Below, in pieces: positions 1 to 6,189 of a stretch of DNA of 9,411 bases. The notes under the pieces were generated by a model. It made no database searches, was not told where the DNA came from, and saw only the letters and a program-made list of their open reading frames with translations. The position numbers and the translations under genes were made by a program. The stretch covers positions 1 through 9,411 of the forward strand of contig JAEZHO010000313.1 in the NCBI GenBank assembly GCA_023416545.1. The letters run 5' to 3'. Every line of letters begins with the position of its first letter. Within the stretch, counting starts at the first letter, position 1. Origin of the DNA: Pseudomonadota bacterium (GTDB taxonomy: Bacteria > Pseudomonadota > Alphaproteobacteria > Rhizobiales > Rhizobiaceae).

Positions 1-1681
1 AGTCCTCGTCGAGCAGAGGCACGCCCGCCTGGTCGCTCGTGGCATCCGGAGGATCGAGCGTCAGTTCGGTCAGGAAGCGCTCGCGGTTCGGATAGCCGCC
101 GGCAATCTGCTCGAGCTGCAGAAGGTCGGCCTTCCGGCTCTCGGCATCCTCGTGGATCCGGTCGAGATGCGGCTCGTACCAGTTGCGGGCAAGCGCCATG
201 TCGCCCGGCCATCCAGCGTCCGCCTTGCGCAGGGCCGACAGAAGCGTCACGAGATTCGGCCAGTTTTCGCCGCTCTTCGGCGGGGGAGGGATTTCCGCCA
301 GCGACTGGAGCGGCTCCGGATCGGCTGCGATCGCGTCGAGCATCTTTGCCGCCGTCTGCGGACCGATGCCCGGCAGCATCTGCAGCAGCCGGAAGCCTGC
401 GACCCGGTCGCGCGGGTTCTGGGCGAAGCGCAGCACGGCCAGCAGGTCCTTCACATGCGCCGAATCGAGGAACTTCAGCCCGCCGAACTTCACGAAGGGG
501 ATGTTGCGGCGCGTGAGTTCCACTTCGAGACTGCCGCTGTGGCTGGAAGAACGGAACAGCACCGCCTGGTTCTTCAGCGCGATGCCGACCTCCCGGTTCG
601 CCAGCACCCGTTCCACGATGTAGTTCGCCTGGTCGGCCTCGTCCTTCACCGTGACCAGCAGGGGGCGCTCATCGGATTGGCGATCGGTCCAGAGGTTCTT
701 GGTGAAGCGCTCGCGGGCAAGATCGATCACGCCGTTTGCGGCGGCCAGGATGGGCTGGGTGGACCGGTAGTTCCGGTCCAGCGTGATGACGTCGGCAGGC
801 TTCGGCGAAAACTCCTTGGGAAAATCGAGGATGTTGCGGATGGTCGCTGCCCGGAACGAGTAGATCGACTGGGCGTCGTCGCCGACCACGGTCAATCCTC
901 GACCGGCGGGCTTCAAGGAAAACAGGATCGACGCCTGGAGGCGGTTGGTGTCCTGGTATTCGTCGACGAGGACATGATCGAAGCGGCTGCCGATGTCCTC
1001 CGCAAGCTCCGGATCCGAGACCATCTGCGCCCAGTAGAGGAGGAGATCGTCGTAATCGAGGACGTTCTGCGCCTGCTTTTCCTCGACATAGGCCGCGAAC
1101 AGTTCCTTCAGTTGGGCTTCCCATGTCACTGCCCAGGGATAGGAGGATTTCAACACCTCGAGGATCGAGCTCTCGGAGTTCACGACACGGGAATAGATGG
1201 CGAGGCAGGTGCCCTTGGTCGGGAAGCGGCTTTCCGTCTTCGAGAAGCCGAGCTCGTGGCGGATGAGGTTCATCAGGTCGGCGGAATCCTCCCGGTCGTG
1301 GATGCTGAAGTCGACCGTAAGGCCGATCTGCTCGGCATACATGCGCAGAAGCCCCGCGCCGATCCCGTGGAACGTGCCCGCCCAGGCAAGGGCATCCGTC
1401 ATGATCGCCGAATTCTCGCCGAGCACCTGGCGGCAGATCCGCTGCACGCGGCGCGCCATCTCGGCTGCCGCCCGCCGCGAGAATGTCATCAGCAGAATAC
1501 GGCGGGGATCGGCCCCGTTGACGATGAGATGCGCGACCCGATGGGCGAGCGTATTGGTCTTTCCGGAACCGGCGCCGGCGATGATCAGCAGCGGCCCGCC
1601 GACGGCACCTTCAGGTCCCACGCCGTGTTCAACCGCTTCGCGCTGACGATCATTGAGCTTCTCGAGGTACGCGATCGTCAT
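1..1681 (-). CDS. UvrD/Rep-type superfamily 1 ATP-dependent DNA helicase (3' end outside window)
   Basis: About 560 residues are open without a stop from the start codon to the left edge, so the C-terminus is missing. Visible SF1A helicase motifs, in order: a Q-motif-like start (LNDRQREAV, residues 9-17), Walker A AGAGSGKT (35-42) with NTLAHR after it, LVDEYQDTN (Walker B/DEAD-like motif II, 238-246), DDAQSIYSFR (motif III, 268-277) and LDRNYRST (motif IV, 301-308). A later MLPGIG segment resembles a helix-hairpin-helix-like turn. The motifs that normally follow, including the conserved HxxKGxEW region, lie beyond the window. By family it unwinds DNA 3'-5' with ATP in repair or replication restart. 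Start: ATG at 1681 has GGAAGGA about ten bases upstream. An in-frame ATG at 1723 would add 14 residues but has no ribosome site and sits almost on the LexA-like box. The gene is read alone, away from the transporter operon. Which paralogue it is (UvrD, PcrA, Rep) I cannot say. Confidence 0.93.
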   Translation of the reverse strand, partial: MTIAYLEKLNDRQREAVEHGVGPEGAVGGPLLIIAGAGSGKTNTLAHRVAHLIVNGADPRRILLMTFSRRAAAEMARRVQRICRQVLGENSAIMTDALAWAGTFHGIGAGLLRMYAEQIGLTVDFSIHDREDSADLMNLIRHELGFSKTESRFPTKGTCLAIYSRVVNSESSILEVLKSSYPWAVTWEAQLKELFAAYVEEKQAQNVLDYDDLLLYWAQMVSDPELAEDIGSRFDHVLVDEYQDTNRLQASILFSLKPAGRGLTVVGDDAQSIYSFRAATIRNILDFPKEFSPKPADVITLDRNYRSTQPILAAANGVIDLARERFTKNLWTDRQSDERPLLVTVKDEADQANYIVERVLANREVGIALKNQAVLFRSSSHSGSLEVELTRRNIPFVKFGGLKFLDSAHVKDLLAVLRFAQNPRDRVAGFRLLQMLPGIGPQTAAKMLDAIAADPEPLQSLAEIPPPPKSGENWPNLVTLLSALRKADAGWPGDMALARNWYEPHLDRIHEDAESRKADLLQLEQIAGGYPNRERFLTELTLDPPDATSDQAGVPLLDED

Positions 1682-1728
1682 GTGATGCTGGTCCTTCCGC
1701 CGGCCGATGCCGCAAAATTCCATTGCTG

Positions 1729-1743
1729 GAACGAAAGCGGAAC
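1729..1743 (-). promoter_or_regulatory. Candidate LexA (SOS) box, GAAC-N7-GAAC
   Basis: The plus strand reads GAAC, seven bases (gaaagcg), GAAC; in the direction of the helicase this is GTTC-N7-GTTC. That is the direct-repeat operator established for LexA of Alphaproteobacteria. It lies 47 bases upstream of the chosen helicase start and touches the proposed -10 element, where a repressor site would be expected. With eight fixed bases, a chance match on either strand in a 100-base promoter is about 0.3 percent. Binding itself is inference. Confidence 0.6.
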
Positions 1744-1769
1744 CTATTCGGTCCGCCTCCTATTGAAAA
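1741..1769 (-). promoter_or_regulatory. Candidate promoter of the helicase gene
   Basis: Reading the minus strand, TTTTCA (1769-1764) is followed after 17 bases by TAGGTT (1746-1741). They match the sigma-70 -35 consensus at four of six positions and the -10 consensus at three of six. The last bases of the -10 overlap the GAAC-N7-GAAC element, and transcription would begin near 1735, giving a short leader to the ATG at 1681. The match is weak and rests mainly on position. Confidence 0.3.
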
Positions 1770-1840
1770 GGCCATCGGAGCGAAAATTAGCTTTCCATCA
1801 CGGATGAGGGGGAGAGTGATGAACCTAGCGGAGGAGGTCA

Positions 1841-1908
1841 CGTGGATTGAGCCCAATTCCTCGCCGATGCGGGGTGTGATGGCAAGATGGCTCGAATCTC
1901 AATCCACG
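1841..1908. repeat. 11-bp perfect inverted repeat with internal hairpin
   Basis: CGTGGATTGAG at 1841-1851 is exactly complementary to CTCAATCCACG at 1898-1908, leaving a 46-base loop. Inside the loop, CCTCGC (1859-1864) can pair with GCGGGG (1869-1874) around CGAT, with one G-U pair. A folded RNA on the plus strand would therefore have two stacked helices about 68 bases long overall. There is no tRNA-like anticodon or T arm. No function can be assigned; it could be a small RNA, a leader structure or the trace of an element. Confidence 0.45.
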
Positions 1909-1996
1909 AGGCCTTCGAGTTCTTGGCCCCGTCGCATAGCTGCTCCGTAACTGCTTTCGGCGCGGTACTACTGAACTGGGAACTGTCCCTTTGCGG

Positions 1997-2434
1997 TCAT
2001 CCTTTGCGCTTCCAGATGTATGACCACCCATCGATCCTTATGCCAGTCGCCTTCATCGGCAGCGCTCCTTCCATGAAATGACTTCGGACGAATCCGATCT
2101 TTTTCAGAACGCGGCAACTTGCGTGGTGGTCAGCGGCGCAGATGGTGCAAACCTCGGACAAGTGCGATTGCTCGGCGACCCATCGCATGATTGCGGAGCC
2201 AGCTTCGGTGGCAAGCCCACGCCCCCAGAAGGCAGGGCCCAATCCGTAATGTATCTCTCCCTCGTCGTCCTTCCGAACGAAGAGGAATAAAAGGCCAATG
2301 GGCCTGGTGGTACGTCGCTCGACAATGGTCCAGACGAAATGGTTGCTCGCGTTCCAGTTGGTCTCGCCCCATGCGCCTCTTATAAAATTGGACGTTCGGA
2401 GGGACGAACTTTCCAACCGAGCGTCAGCAGGCAC
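1997..2434 (-). CDS. GNAT family N-acetyltransferase, N-terminally truncated (probable remnant)
   Basis: The 145-residue product has the acetyl-CoA-binding core of RimJ/RimL-like GNAT enzymes (Acetyltransf_3 type): beta strands HFVWTIVE and PIGLLFLFV (32-53), the pyrophosphate-binding loop in YGLGPAFWGRGLATEAG (63-79), and the C-terminal ADHHASCRVLKKIGF (101-115), which matches the usual N-x-x-S-x-x-V-L-E-K-x-G-F pattern. Relatives usually have about 165-190 residues and begin with a strand and helix (ERLxLR...) roughly 40 residues earlier; this part is absent. The frame is closed by a TGA at 2486-2484, so the earliest possible start is the GTG at 2434, which lies inside the 3' arm of a hairpin. 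No ribosome site precedes it. It follows the racemase-like gene by 54 bases in the same direction. I read it as a gene whose 5' end was lost when the catabolic cluster came to lie next to it; residual translation is possible. Confidence 0.65.
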   Translation of the reverse strand: MPADARLESSSLRTSNFIRGAWGETNWNASNHFVWTIVERRTTRPIGLLFLFVRKDDEGEIHYGLGPAFWGRGLATEAGSAIMRWVAEQSHLSEVCTICAADHHASCRVLKKIGFVRSHFMEGALPMKATGIRIDGWSYIWKRKG

Positions 2435-2481
2435 TTCGCATTGCTCGAGGGTAGTTGCTCGCGCTTCAGCGAAATGCCTGC
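2427..2481 (-). terminator. 13-bp hairpin just after the racemase-like gene
   Basis: In the minus-strand transcript GCAGGCATTTCGC (2481-2469) pairs with GCGAAGTGCCTGC (2439-2427): 13 base pairs with one G-U pair, around a 29-base loop. It starts seven bases after the stop codon of the racemase-like gene. No run of T follows, so it is not a classical Rho-independent terminator. It may instead protect the mRNA end or pair with Rho-dependent termination. The GTG of the GNAT frame lies within the second arm. Confidence 0.4.
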
Positions 2482-2488
2482 GTCAGGG

Positions 2489-3502
2489 TCAGAGTACCAT
2501 GAAGCCGGCGCCGACCGGATCGTTGCGATCGATGGTCCAGGTTGCGGTTCCCAGGATGCTTGCGGTGCCCTTTACGGTTGGGCGTACGCCCCGGAAGGCA
2601 CCGAGCTGAACTTCTCCAAGTAGGCAGCCTTCGAACACGCCCGAACCCAGCAGGCCTTCAGACTTGATGGTCTGATTCAGCCCCATGCCACCGCGCTTCT
2701 CGAAATATGCCATCATTGCGGAAGTTCCAGTGCCGCCGGGAGAGCGATCCAACTGTCCCGCCGAGAACACGTGAACGTTCTTGTAAAGGCAGCCCTCGAT
2801 GGTCGGCTCATGCCAGAAGGTCACGAAATTGAGGTTGTTGATGTGGCCCTCAGTCGGATGCTGGACCTTAACCTTCGCACGGATAGCGTCACGCGCGATC
2901 AAGCCCATCCGAGACAATTCAGATCCGTTTTCAGGGGCGATTCTCAGGGAGGTTCCGCGAAGGTCGATGATGCCGAAGTAATTTCCGCCCCATACGAGGT
3001 CCGCTTTCAACGGGCCATAGCCGGGAAGTTCGAATTCGATATCCTGTTCCGCGACGTAGGCTGGTACGTTCTCGAAACGGGTCCAAAGAACGCGATCACC
3101 CTCGTGAGCAACTTCGGCGACCACCAGTCCCGCGGTAGTTTCGAAGCGGATCTTGGTCAGGCCGTCCGGCGAGCGAGGAACCATGCCGTGAGCAACCATC
3201 GCCATCGCAACGGCAATAGTTCCATGACCGCACATGTGGGAGTACTCTTTGCCGTCAATATAGATCAGTCCAGCATCGAAGTCGCTCGAGGAGGGCGGGG
3301 TCAGGAAGACACCGAACATGTCGGCGTGACCGCGGGGCTCGCGCATCAAGGCCTTGCGCAGCCAGTCGTAATTCTCCTCAAGAAAAACGCGCTTCTCAAG
3401 GATAGATGAACCTGCCGGGTAAGGGATCCCGCTGTGAATAATGCACAACGGCTCGCCTTCGGTATGAGTATAGATTACGTTATACACGTCCTGAACGCGC
3501 AT
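2489..3502 (-). CDS. Proline racemase-superfamily enzyme with Cys91/Gly256 active site
   Basis: The 337 residues cover the full proline racemase fold (usual length 310-340). The first catalytic loop is SHMCGHGTIA, with Cys91 in the proton-relay position. The second is GQLDRSPGGTGTSA (249-262), where Gly256 stands at the position of the second catalytic Cys in proline racemase and 4-hydroxyproline 2-epimerase and of Thr in trans-3-hydroxy-L-proline dehydratase. Other family marks are HTEGEP (13-18), which binds the substrate carboxylate region, and GHINNLNFVTFW (219-230). The start ATG has AGGAGG five bases upstream. It is the last gene of the transporter operon, 38 bases after the second permease, so its substrate is probably what the transporter imports, a proline-like or other alpha-amino or imino acid (inference). 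With one of the two acid/base residues gone, ordinary two-base racemisation looks unlikely, so 'proline racemase' should not be taken as its function. Confidence 0.92.
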   Translation of the reverse strand: MRVQDVYNVIYTHTEGEPLCIIHSGIPYPAGSSILEKRVFLEENYDWLRKALMREPRGHADMFGVFLTPPSSSDFDAGLIYIDGKEYSHMCGHGTIAVAMAMVAHGMVPRSPDGLTKIRFETTAGLVVAEVAHEGDRVLWTRFENVPAYVAEQDIEFELPGYGPLKADLVWGGNYFGIIDLRGTSLRIAPENGSELSRMGLIARDAIRAKVKVQHPTEGHINNLNFVTFWHEPTIEGCLYKNVHVFSAGQLDRSPGGTGTSAMMAYFEKRGGMGLNQTIKSEGLLGSGVFEGCLLGEVQLGAFRGVRPTVKGTASILGTATWTIDRNDPVGAGFMVL

Positions 3503-3507
3503 TAAAG

Positions 3508-3513
3508 CCTCCT
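3508..3513 (-). promoter_or_regulatory. Ribosome binding site of the racemase-like gene
   Basis: The minus strand reads AGGAGG, then five bases, then the ATG at 3502. This perfect site fixes the start and suggests that the gene is translated independently of the permease gene, whose stop codon is 38 bases upstream. Confidence 0.8.
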
Positions 3514-3540
3514 ATTTAGTTGTGGTGTTGGGTGGTGGAT

Positions 3541-4320
3541 TTACTGATCTGACAAGAAGTTAAGTCCTATCAGCCAGTCGATGAGGATGATGGCGGCAAC
3601 GGCAGCCAATATGGTGATGGACGATACCGCAGCTATTGAAGGGTCCACGGAATACTGGACGTAGTTAAACAGCTGGACGGGGATGGTGTTCAACTCTGCT
3701 GTGGTGTTGAAGATGGACAGCTCGACGTTGATAAACGAGGTAATGAAGGCAAATATAGCTCCGGAAATCAGGCCGGATCTTATCTGGGGAAGAGTGACCA
3801 GGAAGAAGGTCGACCAGGCCGACGCCCCGAGATCGCGCGAAGCCTCTTCAAGCGAGACCTGGTCCCGGGAAAACTGGGGCAAAAGGGTGCGGAGAACGAA
3901 TGGGGTCACAATAACCGTATGACCGACAAACAGCGCTGGAAAGTTCTGGATAAGTCCTATCGACGCGCCGTACTGCAGAAGCGCCGCGCCTAAAACGATA
4001 TGCGGAAGCACCAAGGGCGACAGAAGCAGCGCGGAGAGCATTGCCTTCCCTCTGAAGTCGTATCGCGAAATGGCAATCGCCGCAGGTACAGCTGCAAGGA
4101 TCGCTACCAACGTGGCGGCGGCGGCGAGCAGGGCGCTTATCATGAATGAATTGATATACGTCGGATCTCGCAGAATGACGTTGTACCATTCAAAGGTTAT
4201 GCCTTGCGGTGGAAAGGCCAGGAACCTCGTGTCGGTCAGCGATCCCCCTATGACGACGACGAGAGGAAGTACTAGGTAGCCGAGTGTCAGCAGCGCTATC
4301 AGGCGAACAACCATTGTCAT
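3541..4320 (-). CDS. ABC transporter permease, PotC-like (spermidine/putrescine-type family)
   Basis: This 259-residue inner-membrane protein is one half of the membrane channel of an importer. Hydrophobic segments are seen near residues 4-26, 58-85, 93-118, 129-147, 184-205 and 232-253, the six expected for this family. The cytoplasmic EAA loop that docks on the ATPase is at 158-187 (EEASRDLGAS...LPQIRSGLISG). It is the PotC type, with a short N-terminus and a first extracellular loop of the form FPPQGITFEWY. The start ATG at 4320 lies one base after the stop of the preceding permease and has GGAGGG nine bases upstream. A second ATG two codons later is less well spaced. An in-frame extension into the neighbouring gene (to 4377) has no support. 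It pairs with the other permease as a heterodimer; the substrate cannot be read from the sequence. Confidence 0.93.
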   Translation of the reverse strand: MTMVVRLIALLTLGYLVLPLVVVIGGSLTDTRFLAFPPQGITFEWYNVILRDPTYINSFMISALLAAAATLVAILAAVPAAIAISRYDFRGKAMLSALLLSPLVLPHIVLGAALLQYGASIGLIQNFPALFVGHTVIVTPFVLRTLLPQFSRDQVSLEEASRDLGASAWSTFFLVTLPQIRSGLISGAIFAFITSFINVELSIFNTTAELNTIPVQLFNYVQYSVDPSIAAVSSITILAAVAAIILIDWLIGLNFLSDQ

Positions 4321-4321
4321 G

Positions 4322-5170
4322 TCATTTGCCCTCCAGTTCGGGCGTACGCGGCTTCGCCAACCAGGATGCGATACCAATGAGGGCTATCGTGAAGACCAGA
4401 AGCGTAATCGACAGGGCTCCGCCATAGTTGAAGTCAAAAACCGTCGAATACTGTTGGAACGCAAGCATGGCGAGCACGGTCACTTTCCCACCAGAGAGGA
4501 GAGCAGGCGTGACGTAGGCGCTGATTGCCATGGAGAAAACGATGATTCCACCTGCCAGCACGCCATGTGCAGTTAGGGGGAAGGTGATGCTGAAGAATGT
4601 TCGTGCCGAGCCAGCTCCAAGATCACGTGAGGCCTGCTCCAGCGCAGGGTCGACCTTGGCAAGTGCATTTCCGATGGTGAGAACCATGAACGGCAGCAGG
4701 ATGTAAACGAGGCCGATCAGGATCCCGGTTTCGGTTCCCAGAAACCTCAAGGGTCGATCAACAAAACCGAAGCTGACGAGGAATTCGTTCACAAGCCCAG
4801 TCCGGCCCAGCAGTATCATCCAGCCAAATGAGCGGACAATGTTGGACGTAAACAGGGGGAGAATGAGCAAGATCACACATGCCCGGCGCCAGCTACGCCA
4901 TTTGACAATCCGCACTAGGTACCAAGCGAGGGGATAGCCAAGCAGCACACAGATCAAGGTCGACAACACAGCCAACCTGAACGTGACGAGAATTACGTCC
5001 CAGTGATAGCTGTCCAGCAGGATGCGCCCGTACTGCCCAAACGTGAACTGGCCCTCTCCAGACGTAAATGAAGAGATCAGGACGACAGAAAGCGGCATTA
5101 CAAAGAATGCAGTTAACAGGCATACCGGGAATGCCAGGAGCCATAAGATCGTGGTGCGCGACTGAGACAT
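4322..5170 (-). CDS. ABC transporter permease, PotB-like (spermidine/putrescine-type family)
   Basis: This 282-residue inner-membrane protein is the first permease of the importer. Membrane segments are seen near residues 8-34, 60-87, 97-122, 148-171, 203-225 and 252-271. The EAA loop is at 178-206 (EQASRDLGAGSARTFFSITFPLT...), closely similar to that of the partner permease (SRDLGA-SA-TFF), as expected if both dock on one ATPase. The long loop LGRTGLVNEFLVSFG near 121-135 is typical of PotB/PotH-type subunits. The ATG at 5170 follows the ATPase stop codon after a single base (TAG-A-ATG), so translation is probably coupled. There is no strong ribosome site. A longer in-frame reading to 5269 lies wholly inside the ATPase gene and is rejected. 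Confidence 0.93.
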   Translation of the reverse strand: MSQSRTTILWLLAFPVCLLTAFFVMPLSVVLISSFTSGEGQFTFGQYGRILLDSYHWDVILVTFRLAVLSTLICVLLGYPLAWYLVRIVKWRSWRRACVILLILPLFTSNIVRSFGWMILLGRTGLVNEFLVSFGFVDRPLRFLGTETGILIGLVYILLPFMVLTIGNALAKVDPALEQASRDLGAGSARTFFSITFPLTAHGVLAGGIIVFSMAISAYVTPALLSGGKVTVLAMLAFQQYSTVFDFNYGGALSITLLVFTIALIGIASWLAKPRTPELEGK

Positions 5171-5171
5171 T

Positions 5172-6185
5172 CTACGCACCAAGAATATGGACTTCAGCAG
5201 GATCGAAACAGGCGAGAACCTGGACGCCTTCGGAGACCCCCTGAGGCGGGGCCCGGTATCGCCGTGCATGAAGTTCGAGGTCGCCTGCTTTCAGGTAGAC
5301 ATTGGACAGGCCGCCGACATAGGTAATTGCGGTGACCTGGCCGGATAGCGAGAGCCAACCCTCCGGTATGTCCTCGGCCCGGGTGAAGATACGCAGCGCC
5401 TCGGGCCGTAAAACTCCGCGGGCTCCTTGAGAGAGGTCAAGCTCGCGGCGATCGCCTGTCACCGGGACGAAGTTAGCTTCTCCAATGAAATCCGCGACGA
5501 ACCGCGTTTTCGGACGACGGTAGATGGACGCGGCTTCATCCACCTGCTCAATCCGTCCGGAGGACATGACGGCGATACGATCCGACATCGCCATCGCTTC
5601 GTCCTGGTCATGCGTTACGAAGATAAATGTGATCCCCAGCTGCATCTGCAACTGCTTCAACTCCAGCTGCATCCGCTTGCGCAGTTGCAGATCAAGAGCG
5701 GAGAGTGGTTCGTCAAGCAAAAGAAGCTTCGGTCGGTTCACAACCGCTCGCGCCAGAGACACGCGCTGCTGCTGACCTCCGGACATCGCCTTCGGGCTTC
5801 GTTTTGCCATGCCTGCCAGGCCGACCATTTCGAGAGCCTCGAGAGCTTTCTTCTCAGCCTCAGCACGTGAGCAGCCAGCTCGGCGCGGTCCATAGGCAAC
5901 GTTCTCAAGGACCGTCATGTGGGGGAACAAGGCGTAATTCTGGAAGACCGTGTTCAAGGGCCGCCTGTTGGGCGGCAACGCCGACACATCCTCGCCCCCA
6001 ATGGCAATGCGGCCGCTCGTAGGCGACAGGAAGCCGCCAATGAGCCTCAAAAGGGTGGTCTTTCCGCAACCCGAGGGGCCGAGCAGTGAGATAAATTCTC
6101 CCTGGTTGATATCCAGGGAGACGTTATCCAAAGCCTTGAAGGTCCCAAAGGTCTTCGACAGGTTTGATATTGCGAGAAGCGTCAT
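5172..6185 (-). CDS. ABC transporter ATP-binding protein, PotA-like
   Basis: The 337-residue cytoplasmic ATPase powers the importer. Motifs in order: Walker A GPSGCGKTT (36-44), Q-loop VFQNYALFPHMTV (Gln82), signature MSGGQQQR (134-141), Walker B LLLLDEP (154-160) with D-loop SALD, and H-loop VTHDQDEAM (His192). ADFIGEANFV (231-240) starts the C-terminal TOBE-type regulatory domain of the PotA/FbpC/MalK class, which ends at DPAEVHILGA. The start ATG at 6185 is four bases after the stop of the solute-binding protein gene and gives the usual N-terminus (MTLLAISNLSKTFG). An in-frame extension of 22 residues to 6251 would overlap the preceding gene and matches nothing in the family. The ribosome site is poor, so coupling with the upstream gene is likely. 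Next to two PotB/PotC-like permeases, it belongs to the polyamine/opine/iron-type family rather than the amino-acid (HisP) type. Confidence 0.95.
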   Translation of the reverse strand: MTLLAISNLSKTFGTFKALDNVSLDINQGEFISLLGPSGCGKTTLLRLIGGFLSPTSGRIAIGGEDVSALPPNRRPLNTVFQNYALFPHMTVLENVAYGPRRAGCSRAEAEKKALEALEMVGLAGMAKRSPKAMSGGQQQRVSLARAVVNRPKLLLLDEPLSALDLQLRKRMQLELKQLQMQLGITFIFVTHDQDEAMAMSDRIAVMSSGRIEQVDEAASIYRRPKTRFVADFIGEANFVPVTGDRRELDLSQGARGVLRPEALRIFTRAEDIPEGWLSLSGQVTAITYVGGLSNVYLKAGDLELHARRYRAPPQGVSEGVQVLACFDPAEVHILGA

Positions 6186-6189
6186 GGGA

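Larger units (their letters stand above)
1682..1996. other. Intergenic region between GNAT remnant and helicase
   Basis: No convincing gene is seen in these 315 bases. The right-hand gene (GNAT) ends at 1997 and the helicase starts at 1681, both on the minus strand. The part next to the helicase holds the candidate promoter and LexA-like box, plus an imperfect palindrome at 1737-1756 (arms GCGGA and TCCGC). The middle holds an 11-bp inverted repeat described separately. A 43-codon plus-strand frame from 1819 to 1950 has a purine-rich stretch before its ATG, but its product shows no recognisable motif. Confidence 0.6.

Noticed and set aside
669..1124. A 151-codon minus-strand frame inside the helicase
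   Set aside because: It is out of frame with the helicase motifs and has a low-complexity Arg/Pro-rich product without family features.
152..1807. A 551-codon open frame on the plus strand opposite the helicase
   Set aside because: It is antisense to a gene with complete helicase motifs in order. Its own translation is rich in Arg, His and Asp, has no recognisable domain, and arises from the GC-rich third positions of the real gene.
1841..1908. A tRNA or tRNA-like gene in the inverted repeat
   Set aside because: The spacing is near tRNA size, but there is no D arm, anticodon stem or T arm that pairs, and no discriminator/CCA context.
1819..1950. A 43-codon plus-strand frame with a purine-rich stretch before its ATG
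   Set aside because: The product has no signal peptide, membrane segment or motif, and the frame overlaps the inverted repeat. The ribosome-site match alone is not enough to call a gene.
2771..3409. A 212-codon plus-strand frame opposite the racemase-like gene
   Set aside because: The minus strand encodes a full-length enzyme with family motifs and a perfect ribosome site. The plus frame has no recognisable domain.
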